This document shows, in pieces, positions 1-7,477 of a stretch of 64,000 nucleotides of DNA. The notes under the pieces were generated by a model, which was given only the letters and a program-made list of their open reading frames with translations, ran no database searches and had not been told where the DNA came from. Within the stretch, counting starts at the first letter, position 1; each line of letters starts with the position of its first letter. Source of the stretch: Lysobacter sp. KIS68-7 (GTDB lineage Bacteria > Pseudomonadota > Gammaproteobacteria > Xanthomonadales > Xanthomonadaceae); NCBI RefSeq assembly GCF_021284745.1, contig NZ_CP089925.1:3037001-3101000 (forward strand), given 5' to 3'. The position numbers were made by a program, and so were the translations under genes.

Positions 1-587
1 ACACGAGCTCGAAGACACGCGCCGTGGGGTCCCGTGAGGTTTCCCTACCATCGTCCTGCACGGAAGCTGCGGACGCACAGCAGGCGGGGAGAAAGAGAGT
101 AAGAGCAAGAAGATGCCGCCTTTTTCCAATCCCTCCGAAAGGGACGTGGTTCGTGGACATTGCGCTGGACTCGCATTTATCAAAGGAGTCAGCGTAGGAG
201 GGCTATGCACGAGAAGGGTCAGCAAACGGTCGGGATTGCGTGCGCGCACGTCCGCAATCCAATCCTCCGCGACGATTTTCTGATCGATCCCGCGTGGGCG
301 GATCAACTACGAAGAGGACGCCAGCATCGCCATTGACCAGTCCTCGACGGTCTCAATCGCCTTGGCTTCCGACGAACACCACACACGGGCGCGTTACGCC
401 GCGCGCATATTGTCCCTAGGGGCAGGATGGCTCTGCCGAGGCGATCCGTTGATGAGCCCTGATGTCCGCTATCGGCCAACAGCGGTCACTTTGGTTCCTG
501 CCAGGTGTTGCTACGCCGGTGCGCCCTTGTCGCTTGGTAAGCCTATCCCCACTTTGATACATCCCAATCTCGGCGAGGGAGTCCCAG
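1..587. other. Left-edge stretch without a convincing gene
   Basis: All six frames are broken by stops within about 65 codons apart from weak candidates. One short reading frame (205 to 336) is listed separately. An imperfect inverted repeat, GTCCGCT at 464-470 and AGCGGTC at 481-487, could be a decayed intergenic repeat. The stretch looks like degraded or intergenic DNA of the accessory region. Confidence 0.4.
205..336 (+). CDS. Possible small protein, unrecognised (43 aa)
   Basis: An ATG at 205 is preceded closely by GGAGGG, somewhat too near for an ideal ribosome binding site, and opens a 43-codon frame ending at 336. The product begins MHEKGQQTVGIACAHVRNP and has no domain I recognise. 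It may be the truncated start of a once longer gene, because the sequence after the stop shows no continuation. It is listed only because it is the sole frame here with a plausible binding site. It could easily be chance. Confidence 0.2.
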   Translation: MHEKGQQTVGIACAHVRNPILRDDFLIDPAWADQLRRGRQHRH

Positions 588-914
588 ATGAAAATCGCGC
601 TACCAACTCCAATCAAGCTCTACCTGCAAGCCGATGCAGACAAGGACGAGAGTCTCTTCACTCAGTGCTTCGCCCCTGATGCCGAGGTCCGGGACGAAGG
701 ACGTACGATCAAGGGCGTGGAAGCCATCAGGGTCTGGAAGCGGGACGCGAAGAAGAAGTACCAGTACGAGGTTCATCCGTTGGCTGCGTTACAGGACGGC
801 GACATGGTGTCGCTGACCGCGCGTCTCACGGGCAAATTCCCCGGCAGCCCGGTCGAGTTGACCTACGCCTTTGTACTGCGGGACGACCGGATCGCCTCGC
901 TTGAGATCCGCTGA
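588..914 (+). CDS. NTF2-like / SnoaL-type nuclear transport factor 2 family protein
   Basis: A 108-residue protein of the alpha+beta barrel NTF2-like superfamily. It begins with a helix ending in a Cys-Phe-Ala-Pro-Asp-Ala segment (about residues 26-31), followed by the repeating beta strands typical of SnoaL-like polyketide-cyclase or ketosteroid-isomerase folds, and ends on a strand with Ile-Ala-Ser-Leu-Glu-Ile. Most such stand-alone proteins in proteobacteria have no assigned substrate, so no reaction is proposed. GAGGGAG lies upstream of the ATG at good spacing, which supports this start. It is the only plus-strand gene left of the tRNA and faces the minus-strand element operon tail to tail, so it may be host DNA or unrelated cargo. 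Confidence 0.75.
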   Translation: MKIALPTPIKLYLQADADKDESLFTQCFAPDAEVRDEGRTIKGVEAIRVWKRDAKKKYQYEVHPLAALQDGDMVSLTARLTGKFPGSPVELTYAFVLRDDRIASLEIR

Positions 915-954
915 CGTCTCACACCGGACTTCCGCTTTGGGCCGGAAGCTCCGC

Positions 955-1338
955 TTAGCTGCATGCGTACTTCGCGAGTTCGTAGGGCAGCGCCGCCGCG
1001 AGAAGGTACGCCAAACCCCAAAGGGCTAGCGCAACAATAGATCCGAGCAGGATGCGAGGCCATTCGATGTGGAGAATTCGCCGACCATCAGGCGTTGTCG
1101 TTTCGCGAAGTCGAATCTTGTTGTAACGCGATTGGAGCTGGGCACCCAAGGCGAACCCAGCGACGACTTCAATCCAAGTGATCCAAATGGGGGCACCGTG
1201 CTGGCGCGCCGTCTCCAGCACTACCATCGTTGCAACAACGCCCAGCAGGTAGAACACCTCAGTTCCGAAGCGATCATGGGCGTTCGGGATCGCCGCCATG
1301 GCGCGGTCGTAGGAGACGGGATCGCGAATCTCGGGCAT
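955..1338 (-). CDS. Small membrane protein, unknown (127 aa)
   Basis: The protein shows hydrophobic segments at about residues 28-42 and 50-66 and a strong one near 94-115, with a charged loop between them, so it is probably an inner-membrane protein. I do not recognise a family. The start at 1338 is preceded by GAAGGTG at workable spacing. It is the last visible gene of the minus-strand element operon, 35 bases after the HGG-motif gene. A membrane product at the end of a mobile-element operon could be a defence, exclusion or lysis-related protein, but nothing in the sequence decides between these. Confidence 0.6.
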   Translation of the reverse strand: MPEIRDPVSYDRAMAAIPNAHDRFGTEVFYLLGVVATMVVLETARQHGAPIWITWIEVVAGFALGAQLQSRYNKIRLRETTTPDGRRILHIEWPRILLGSIVALALWGLAYLLAAALPYELAKYACS

Positions 1339-1373
1339 CGGCGCACCTTCGGTTTTGGGTACGCCGACAATGG

Positions 1374-1895
1374 TTACTGCGAGCCGGGACTGTTGTCTTC
1401 TAGTTTCGACAAGACTTTTTCTCGGGTGCGACGCGCCAAGCGCGTTGGTTCAGAGATTCGCCAGAGGGTTGAGTCTTCCCCTTCGACTTGTCCGGGGCCT
1501 TTGTGTGTGGCTGTGGCGCGAAGTTGAGCACTCGGACACTGCAGCCGCGTGTTTCGGACTCTCGGAAGGTTGAGCGCGACCTTGGACTTGCCATCCGCAC
1601 TCCTCGGACCCGTCGAGAGGCCTCCATGCCACTTGCATCGATTCCCTTGGAGCCGAGGCCCTCGGCAGGGCTTGCCGGCCTTGGTGAGGGCCCTGCAGCG
1701 CCCATGGTGGTGTCGGCAACGGGTACCCCCCTCCTCAGCCCAGGCCCTGCAGGGGGTACCCCCTTTGGTCCTCGCCTTGCACCGAACTCGCCGGGGTTTG
1801 GCCACCAAAGTCATTCGCGCGCGTATGCAAAACGCCATATCTCGGGTGACAGCACCACCCTTCAAGGTACCTGGCCCATGCCTAGTGGGTGCCAT
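1374..1895 (-). CDS. HGG-motif protein with two tandem Cys/His modules (173 aa)
   Basis: Two copies of a short Cys-x9-Cys-x(9-10)-Cys-x(1-3)-His module lie back to back. The first uses Cys39, Cys49, Cys60 and the His62-64 run; the second uses Cys67, Cys77, Cys87 and His90. The second ends in HGGLSTGPRS, the signature of small proteins common in phages and integrated elements. The residue pattern suggests metal binding, but this has not been shown, and the function of the family is unknown to me. The start at 1895 (MAPTRHG) is chosen because GGAGGGG precedes it. It overlaps the end of the upstream gene by 14 bases in another frame, which implies translational coupling. The C-terminal half is basic and lacks recognisable features. 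Confidence 0.6.
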   Translation of the reverse strand: MAPTRHGPGTLKGGAVTRDMAFCIRARMTLVAKPRRVRCKARTKGGTPCRAWAEEGGTRCRHHHGRCRALTKAGKPCRGPRLQGNRCKWHGGLSTGPRSADGKSKVALNLPRVRNTRLQCPSAQLRATATHKGPGQVEGEDSTLWRISEPTRLARRTREKVLSKLEDNSPGSQ

Positions 1896-2349
1896 GGGGT
1901 ACCCCTCCCTCTTGGTTACCACCCCCGCCCTTCGATTTGGCTCTGCGGCGCTTGCGGAGCTCTTGGGCATGCAGCGGGCATCGGAACTGACCAGGCTTTA
2001 GACGGACCCCGCAGCGCCCGCCGCTGGCCTTCCAGGCGCCGCACTTTGGGGCCAGCTTTCGCTTGCGACGCCCCGTCGTCCTGAGGTCCTTTGCGGCGAG
2101 GTGCATTTCCTCGCGCACGATGCCTGCAAGTTGAACGACGGCACACACCGCGAGATTAAGCTCTCGAGCGTCGTGTACGAGGTGGTGGTAGTCGCACATC
2201 GGCGGTGGGCGGCTGGCGCCCTTAGGTCTGTGTTGAGCCTCGTCGCGCATCTGGTTGCTCATCTCGACGAGGGCGCGTGCCCCCGCCGTAATCTCTACGG
2301 CGAGACAGCGAAGGTCGCTGGGTTTGATCTTCTTGTGCTTGTTAGCCAT
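1882..2349 (-). CDS. Basic protein with one C-terminal Cys/His module (155 aa)
   Basis: The N-terminal two thirds is predicted mostly helical and unrecognised. The C-terminus carries Cys103, Cys113, Cys124 and His127 with the same spacing as the modules in the next gene downstream, followed by a strongly basic tail (KRRRAKSK). The shared module and the 14-base overlap suggest the two genes arose from a common small metal-binding protein or act together, perhaps on nucleic acid. It starts 21 bases after the helicase gene stop and belongs to the same minus-strand transcription unit. No function can be assigned. Confidence 0.6.
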   Translation of the reverse strand: MANKHKKIKPSDLRCLAVEITAGARALVEMSNQMRDEAQHRPKGASRPPPMCDYHHLVHDARELNLAVCAVVQLAGIVREEMHLAAKDLRTTGRRKRKLAPKCGAWKASGGRCGVRLKPGQFRCPLHAQELRKRRRAKSKGGGGNQEGGVPHGTH

Positions 2350-2370
2350 GTGGTGGGGTCCTGGTGGGGG

Positions 2371-3741
2371 TCAGGGGTTAAAGCCGCGACGCGCAGGTGT
2401 TTCGACTTGAGGATTCGGCAACGTCCCTTTCCAGTCGTCGGCGCGCATCACGTCGAATCGGTTCTGCAGATAGATCGTTTTGCCAGTGGGGATGTCGCGT
2501 CCCTTCCCCACCGTGACTTCGATGACACCTGGCATGTCGTCGGGTTTGTAGTAGTCCGGTCGGTGGAGGAAAAGCACGACATCAGCTACCTCCTCGATGC
2601 CGCCGGAGCCGCGCAGGTCCGTAAGTTGCGGACGACGCGGCTGGTTCTTCTCGTTACTGGCCGCCGCACGATTGAGTTGCGCCAACACCACGACAGGACA
2701 CCCAAGACGTTTCGCCAGCGCCTTCAGGTCCCGAAGTGCATCGGCACGCTCCACGACCTCCCCTTGCTTGCCGGGAAGCTTCATCTCGTGGAGGTGGTCG
2801 ACCACCACCATGCGCACTGGGTTTCGCAAGTGCTCCACTTGGGCCCGCGCCGAGATCTGCGAGGACGTGAGCCGAGGGCTGTCGTCCGTGAGCAATGGGA
2901 CATCGCGGAAGGCGCGCATTGCCTCCGTCAAGCGGGGCCAGTAGTTGCCCTGGCGCGGATCCAGCAGCCATGCATGCGGAATGCCCCCACATGCGGCCAG
3001 GTCGCGCCGGGTGGCATGTTCCTTGGTCATCTCGAGGCTGAAGCGAATTGTTCGGTGGCCTTGCAGCGCAGTGAACGCGCTGAGCTGAAACCCAAGCACC
3101 GACTTACCCATGTTGGACCGCGCGGCGATGACCACCACCTCCCCGTCCTGCAGACCATGCGTAATGTCATTCAGGTCTTTCCACGGCGTAGGAAGGCCCG
3201 GCATGGCGCTCATTTCGAATCGACGGATTAGGTCTGCGTACAGCGCCTCGAGACAGACGCGCGCCTGTTCGGGGCCCGTGCGGCGACCCGGGGCGAGGTG
3301 TGTAAGCCGTCGCTGGTGCTCGTGCGCGATCTCGGCTACGTCCTGCGATGAAGGATCGAACGCTGCGTTGACCAAGTCCGTACCCACGCTGACCAACTGC
3401 CGACGCTGCGATCGCTCCTGGACGATCTCGGCGTACGCCTTGATGTTCGCGGCCGACGGCGTGGTACTGGCGAGCTCGATCAGATACGCACCGCCGGCAA
3501 CCTGCTCGGACATACCCATCGATTCGAACCATTCGCCGAGCGTCACCGCGTCGCACGGAATCTCTTTCGCGGCGAGTTCGCGGATGGCGCGGTAGATCAA
3601 TTGGTGGTCGCGACGGTAGAAGTCGTCCTCCTTGATCCACTCCGACACCTCTGCGAGGGCCTGGGGACGAAGCATTAGACCGCCGAGAACTGACTGCTCC
3701 GCTTCGACGCTGTGCGGAAGAACGCGAGGCGAGGAGCTCAT
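2371..3741 (-). CDS. DnaB-like replicative DNA helicase of the element
   Basis: A 456-residue hexameric helicase homologue. The N-terminal DnaB domain begins with LPHSVEAEQSVLGGL (about residues 8-22). The C-terminal RecA-type core has Walker A ARSNMGKS at 207-214, the conserved RFSLEM strand at 233-238, Walker B ending in Asp315 (MVVVDHLHEM), a QLNR motif and a DLRGSG loop. It should unwind DNA 5'-3' at a fork in place of, or alongside, host DnaB. The start at 3741 is an ATGA overlap with the upstream replication gene; an in-frame upstream start would extend further into that gene. Pairing with a phage-type initiator/loader indicates that the element directs its own replication. Confidence 0.9.
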   Translation of the reverse strand: MSSSPRVLPHSVEAEQSVLGGLMLRPQALAEVSEWIKEDDFYRRDHQLIYRAIRELAAKEIPCDAVTLGEWFESMGMSEQVAGGAYLIELASTTPSAANIKAYAEIVQERSQRRQLVSVGTDLVNAAFDPSSQDVAEIAHEHQRRLTHLAPGRRTGPEQARVCLEALYADLIRRFEMSAMPGLPTPWKDLNDITHGLQDGEVVVIAARSNMGKSVLGFQLSAFTALQGHRTIRFSLEMTKEHATRRDLAACGGIPHAWLLDPRQGNYWPRLTEAMRAFRDVPLLTDDSPRLTSSQISARAQVEHLRNPVRMVVVDHLHEMKLPGKQGEVVERADALRDLKALAKRLGCPVVVLAQLNRAAASNEKNQPRRPQLTDLRGSGGIEEVADVVLFLHRPDYYKPDDMPGVIEVTVGKGRDIPTGKTIYLQNRFDVMRADDWKGTLPNPQVETPARRGFNP

Positions 3742-4586
3742 GCGACCCCTGCCTTGGGTTGGTACTTGCCCTCGATGACCTTGACGAAGTTGGTCGGGCG
3801 CACGAGCCATTCGAGGTCACATTCGAAGGGTCGGCCGTCACGGCCCGAAGTGCGCCCCATCAGAAAGTCGCAGCCGCGCACGTACTCAAAGAAGCTGCGC
3901 CACCACCGGAGGTGCTGGCGTTCGGCCTTCTCGCGCCAGCGCTTGCGCAGCAGCTTCTGTCGTTCGACTGTCCAGTCGCTCACGCGCGCGAGTTCGGGCA
4001 GGACCTCGTGGTACAGCGCCACGATTTCAACGTGCGGGCATTCGGTCCGGTCGATGGCGACCACGGTCGCCGGCGACAACTCACCTTTAGGTGAGTCCTC
4101 TTTTGCTTTTGGCTCCTGCTTCTGCTCCTGCTCCTGCTCCTGATTAGGCATAGCCTTCGGGAAGGCTTCGCGGAAGGCTCTGGCGAAGGGTTCGGATAAG
4201 CCTTCCGCGTAGCCTTGAGCGCGTTGCAGTACAACGTTTTTGAGGTCGCACTCTGGGAGCAGATCGACTGCACCCGCCCAAGCCTTCACCACATTGGGCG
4301 ACTCGGGCTGGTTGTAGCGCAGGAAATTCGGCAAACCGATAAAGCATGCCTCTGCGTCATGCTCGACAATGCCTAGCCGCGAAGCTTCAGCGAAGGCTTG
4401 CCCAAAGGCTTCGGTGCTCCAACCCAGTTCTGCGGCGAGCCCCGGAAGGGTGGCTCGCATTGCGCCGAGTGCGGTCATGTTGGGATGCGTCAACAGGAGA
4501 AAAACCGCGAGCTTCCCGTTGTCGGTCAGCAGGCGAAACCTGGCGTCATTCCAGATTCGCGGATCAATCTTTCGATAGCGGCTCAA
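3738..4586 (-). CDS. Phage-type replication initiator / helicase-loader-like protein
   Basis: A 282-residue protein opening with SRYRKIDPRIWNDARF, a signature start of phage replication proteins of the lambda-O/DnaT-like group with an N-terminal winged-helix domain (about residues 1-110). A Gln/Glu/Lys-rich linker near residues 149-158 is coded by a CTCCTG hexamer repeat. The C-terminal part (about 190-282) is basic and Trp-rich and may contact DNA or the helicase. TTG at 4586 is chosen as start because AGAGGG lies eight bases upstream and the family usually begins at this motif; a GTG at 4625 would add 13 residues. It overlaps the helicase gene by ATGA, the usual initiator-helicase pairing in phages. 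Confidence 0.75.
   Translation of the reverse strand: MSRYRKIDPRIWNDARFRLLTDNGKLAVFLLLTHPNMTALGAMRATLPGLAAELGWSTEAFGQAFAEASRLGIVEHDAEACFIGLPNFLRYNQPESPNVVKAWAGAVDLLPECDLKNVVLQRAQGYAEGLSEPFARAFREAFPKAMPNQEQEQEQKQEPKAKEDSPKGELSPATVVAIDRTECPHVEIVALYHEVLPELARVSDWTVERQKLLRKRWREKAERQHLRWWRSFFEYVRGCDFLMGRTSGRDGRPFECDLEWLVRPTNFVKVIEGKYQPKAGVA
4113..4142. repeat. Five tandem CTCCTG hexamers inside the initiator gene
   Basis: Five six-base units (one variant, CTTCTG) lie in the linker of the replication gene and code on the minus strand for alternating Gln-Glu. Each unit is two codons, so slippage would lengthen or shorten the linker without breaking the frame. Confidence 0.85.
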
Positions 4587-4652
4587 GGTCGTACCCTCTA
4601 AAGATGAGGTGCCCGTCAGCCGCACTCATGCGCGCGCCGATGGGCGTAACGG

Positions 4653-4934
4653 TTACGGGATGGGGTAGCCGAGTTCGCGGCGACGTTGCTCGTCCTCGCG
4701 CTTCACGCGTGCTATTTGGCGAGCGAGCGTTCTGCGCTCGTATCTGGTCATCGGCGGAAGACGCCCATCGACGGCCTCCCGTGCACGAAGGAGGCCCGGC
4801 GGCAGCGGTCGGGGGACATGGCGACGCTTGCGCCGACGCCGGGCCGCGGTAGATTTCGCGTGCAGTGCAAAAACCTGTTGACCCCCAAAGCCAACGGCTC
4901 CTACCCCGTTGGCTTTGTTGTTTCGGGCCCTCAC
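4653..4934 (-). CDS. Small basic protein, start uncertain (up to 93 aa)
   Basis: The frame begins with a GTG that overlaps the stop of the preceding gene (GTGA) and ends at 4653. The product is strongly basic, with an Arg/Lys run near residues 32-38 and a charged C-terminal helix (TRYERRTLARQIARVKRE). It has no known domain. A perfect 11-base hairpin lies in the first third of the reading frame, so translation may really begin at the ATG at 4751 and give a 32-residue peptide. It sits between the virion-like gene and the initiator. A DNA-binding or small regulatory role is possible but unproven. Confidence 0.4.
   Translation of the reverse strand: MRARNNKANGVGAVGFGGQQVFALHAKSTAARRRRKRRHVPRPLPPGLLRAREAVDGRLPPMTRYERRTLARQIARVKREDEQRRRELGYPIP
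4887..4916. other. Perfect 11-bp hairpin
   Basis: AAAGCCAACGG at 4887-4897 pairs exactly with CCGTTGGCTTT at 4906-4916 across an eight-base loop. On the plus strand it is followed by a T-rich tail (TTTGTTGTTT), so it would act best as a plus-strand terminator. On the minus strand a T run appears only about 11 bases further on. It may separate the virion-like gene from the replication genes or block antisense transcription. Confidence 0.5.
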
Positions 4935-6151
4935 GGGGCACCGCCGATGCGTTCCCAGTTCGCAGCGATGCTTGGATCTCCGCCGCGGAAGCGGAAGCCC
5001 TTTACGACGTCGCCAGGCACCGGAGCTGCGCTCGGCCGGCGCAACGCGTCGACCTGACGCTCCAGGTCACCGATCCGTACCGGATCCGGAGTCAGCGACT
5101 GCTGCGCAGCCGTGAGCTCGCCCTGAAGGCTCGTAAGGCGATCCACCGGGGTGATGGCGCCATCCACGAGGCCTCGTACCTGCTGGCCGTCCGAGAGCAC
5201 TGGACGCCCAACGCTTTGGAGGGGGTTGAGGAGCAGGTAGGCGCCATCGCGATCGGTCAGGAGCGACGGGCGTTCAAGCTTGAGTCGCTCACGCTCGGTA
5301 TCCCCGGCATTGAGCAAAGACGTGCGTTCATTGGTGCCGCGCACATCGACCAGCGCACGGTCGTTCTCGCCCTGGTTCTGTAGTCCGACGACGTCCATGC
5401 GGCTCTGTGCGTCGAGGTTGGAGTTCTTGAGCGCGACTGCCTGGTTGCCGGCGGTGTTGGTGAGGTCGGCCTGCGTTTTGAGGAGGTCGCTCGTCAAGTC
5501 GCGCGCGGAACGGGTTGTCTTGCCGCGGTTGAGGAACAACTGCGTGCCGATTTCGCTGATCGCGGCATCGCGTGCACGGCGCTGGTCGGTGCTCTCGGAC
5601 TGGTTGGTCACGCTCGGCGTCATCACCGGCGCAATGCTCGGGCTGGAGAGCAGCGTGCGGGAGACCGCCGGCGCAGCGACGGGAGCCTGCGGCGAGTAGC
5701 CGCCCGTGCCGGTGAAGGTCGGCACGCCGTTGACCATCGTGCGCTGGATGCCGGTGGGCTGCGCCGCCGGAGCAACCGGAGGCGTGAGCAGGCGACCGCG
5801 CGCGCTGGCGAAAACCGGCTTCACTACGGGAGGAGAAGCCGGAACTCCACCGGTTGGTGCCACGCCGTCGGTAGACGGGACCGGCTTTCGACCTGGGGTC
5901 GGTGCAGCGGCCGGAGAGGCAAGCTTTGGCGAGGAGTCGAGCACGCCGAGGCCGGTGTTGAACTTCGCACCGGTGGGCGCGTTGTAGGTCGCGTTGCGCG
6001 CCGCCAGATTGGCCGCGACGTTGCTCATGCCACGGGCGATGGTTTCGCCCAGCGGACCGAGGTTGCCGTCGGCGCGCTGTTGCGCGAACTGGTCCGGCGC
6101 CACCATGGGGCGGGCCAGCTTCTTGTTCTGATCGTCGTAAGGGCGGGCCAT
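4931..6151 (-). CDS. Proline/alanine-rich protein with virion-like C-terminus (406 aa)
   Basis: The N-terminus (ARPYDDQNKKLARPMVAPDQ) and the C-terminal segment (KGFRFRGGDPSIAANWERI) resemble internal or tail-associated proteins of podovirus-like phages, where a short Gly-Gly-Asp-Pro ... Asn-Trp-Glu motif closes the chain. The middle (about residues 60-190) is a low-complexity Pro/Ala/Thr stretch and is followed by helical, coiled-coil-like sequence rich in Gln, Arg and Asp. GGAGGG eight bases before the ATG supports the start. It lies four bases from the AlpA-like gene. A structural or DNA-ejection role is inferred from resemblance only. Its position between a regulator and replication genes rather than among head or tail genes is unusual. 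Confidence 0.5.
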   Translation of the reverse strand: MARPYDDQNKKLARPMVAPDQFAQQRADGNLGPLGETIARGMSNVAANLAARNATYNAPTGAKFNTGLGVLDSSPKLASPAAAPTPGRKPVPSTDGVAPTGGVPASPPVVKPVFASARGRLLTPPVAPAAQPTGIQRTMVNGVPTFTGTGGYSPQAPVAAPAVSRTLLSSPSIAPVMTPSVTNQSESTDQRRARDAAISEIGTQLFLNRGKTTRSARDLTSDLLKTQADLTNTAGNQAVALKNSNLDAQSRMDVVGLQNQGENDRALVDVRGTNERTSLLNAGDTERERLKLERPSLLTDRDGAYLLLNPLQSVGRPVLSDGQQVRGLVDGAITPVDRLTSLQGELTAAQQSLTPDPVRIGDLERQVDALRRPSAAPVPGDVVKGFRFRGGDPSIAANWERIGGAP

Positions 6152-6154
6152 CGG

Positions 6155-6367
6155 TCAGCCCTCCTGCTCGTTGGCAGGCGAAGCGTCCCGTTCGGCTATA
6201 CGCGCCGCGATGAACGAATCGACTTCTGATTCGAGCCAACCAACTGCACGAGATCCCAGTCGGACCTGCTTCGGGAACGCGCCTTCGGCGATCAGGGCGT
6301 AGACGTGACTGCGTGATAACGAGGTCCGCTGGGTTACTTGCGGAAGCTTGAGGATGGTGGCCGGCAT
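6155..6367 (-). CDS. AlpA-family helix-turn-helix regulator
   Basis: A 70-residue protein of the MerR-like AlpA family, which controls excision or late genes of P4-like and other integrative elements. It shows the expected LPQVTQRTSLSRSHVYALI helix-turn-helix (about residues 7-25), then FPKQVRLGSRAVGWLESEV, the wing and the closing helix, so it looks intact. The start at 6367 is chosen over an in-frame ATG 30 bases upstream because GGAGAG stands at good spacing before it. It is probably an excisionase-type or transcriptional switch working with the integrase about 1.1 kb upstream. Confidence 0.85.
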   Translation of the reverse strand: MPATILKLPQVTQRTSLSRSHVYALIAEGAFPKQVRLGSRAVGWLESEVDSFIAARIAERDASPANEQEG

Positions 6368-6439
6368 GTCGTGCTCTCCTGGGAGCTGTTGGGACATGCT
6401 TTGGGCAGCGTATGGGAGGAGAAGCAGATTGCTAGCTTT

Positions 6440-7048
6440 TCAAATGCCCCTCCCTTTCCGCACCCCCTTACCAGCTCTGCCACCTTTCGCAGCGCCTGTT
6501 CGTTGCTTTACCTTGACCGCGAGGTCCGCCTCCAATTGATTGACTCGCTCGCTCAGCGTCGTGACTCGGTCCTCCAGCGTTGCTTCGCGCTGTCGACACT
6601 GGATTAGCTCCTGTTGCGATTCTTTCAGTCTCAGCCGGGTAGCTTGGTCCAGCGGCGAGTCTTCAACCGTGGCAGTTGCCGTGAGTACTACGGGATCGAG
6701 AGTCGCTTCAAACTGTGCCCTTCTCACAAAGAGATCCATCGATTGGCGAAAGTCGTCGAACCGGGCGTCATGACTCCAATCTTCTTGTGCCAAGACCCAA
6801 GTCAACAGATCGAACCACCTGAACGTCACAGACGGCTCTCGCTGGAGCAGCCGTAATTTCGATTGCTTCACATGGTCGTCGATGCGCCGGCGAACCCGCC
6901 TCAGAACAAATGAATGTTCTTCAGTCGAAGGCGACTTTCGTAGCCTCTGAGTGACGGCTAATGCTGCGTCTGATTTTGATATCGACGAGTTCACCTTCAA
7001 TGCGGTTGCATCGAATAGCGGCTTGAGTACGTCAGATTTTCTCGGCAT
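6440..7048 (-). CDS. Hypothetical protein with C-terminal coiled coil (202 aa)
   Basis: The first ~120 residues are soluble, mixed helical and rich in Arg/Lys (RLRKSPSTEEHSFVLRRVRR). Residues ~140-180 have heptad-like Leu/Gln/Glu repeats consistent with a coiled coil (LEDRVTTLSERVNQLEADL). The tail is Gly/Lys/Arg-rich, like nucleic-acid-binding tails. The ATG at 7048 has GGAG seven to eight bases upstream, better than the ATG at 7069. I recognise no family. Its base composition appears less GC-rich than the chromosomal genes to the right, which agrees with acquired DNA. Confidence 0.55.
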   Translation of the reverse strand: MPRKSDVLKPLFDATALKVNSSISKSDAALAVTQRLRKSPSTEEHSFVLRRVRRRIDDHVKQSKLRLLQREPSVTFRWFDLLTWVLAQEDWSHDARFDDFRQSMDLFVRRAQFEATLDPVVLTATATVEDSPLDQATRLRLKESQQELIQCRQREATLEDRVTTLSERVNQLEADLAVKVKQRTGAAKGGRAGKGVRKGRGI

Positions 7049-7108
7049 CAAGCGTCTCCAAACCTGCACAACTGAAACTTCGTCCAGACACCAGCTTTGC
7101 CCAACAGA

Positions 7109-7411
7109 TCAATAAGGCAAATCAGAGGGGGGACAGGACCGTGCCCGTGTTCCAATGGCGCTCACAAAACTAGCCGTCAATCGGTCCACTGTCCGTTTCC
7201 GCTCCCCTTCACCGAGACTGCGCCCCAGCGGGCTATGGTCGTAAAGCTCCTCGAATAGGTCGCGTAACTCATCGAACAGAAGTTGACGCGCTCGCTCAGC
7301 CTTCTTACCCTGCGTTGGAAACGCCATCAATTCGCCCGCGTTTACCAGGATTGCCTTGCGGCCCCTCTTCTTCCTGAGCGGAAATTGCAGTACTACACTT
7401 TGGGTCGCCAT
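7109..7411 (-). CDS. Hypothetical protein (100 aa)
   Basis: A short, charged protein with a basic N-terminus (PLRKKRGRKAILVN) and an acidic helical middle (FDELRDLFEELYDHSP). GGAG lies seven bases before the ATG, which supports translation. No domain is recognised. It is the first gene after the integrase and is separated by 60 bases from the next unknown gene. Small genes here in such elements are often regulators, but the sequence does not prove that. Confidence 0.5.
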   Translation of the reverse strand: MATQSVVLQFPLRKKRGRKAILVNAGELMAFPTQGKKAERARQLLFDELRDLFEELYDHSPLGRSLGEGERKRTVDRLTASFVSAIGTRARSCPPSDLPY

Positions 7412-7477
7412 GTCATTCTCCGTCCAGTACGCTTGTGGAAGGCGCGGCCGGACGCACCATCGTCCCGCCGTCGCCGC

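Noticed and set aside
362-679. Plus-strand frame at the left edge (105 codons)
   Set aside because: It has no ribosome binding site, overlaps the better NTF2-like gene in another frame, and its product shows no domain.
4564-4941. Alternative minus-strand frame beside the initiator gene
   Set aside because: It overlaps both the small basic protein frame and the initiator start; its Arg/Ser/Pro-rich product has no domain.
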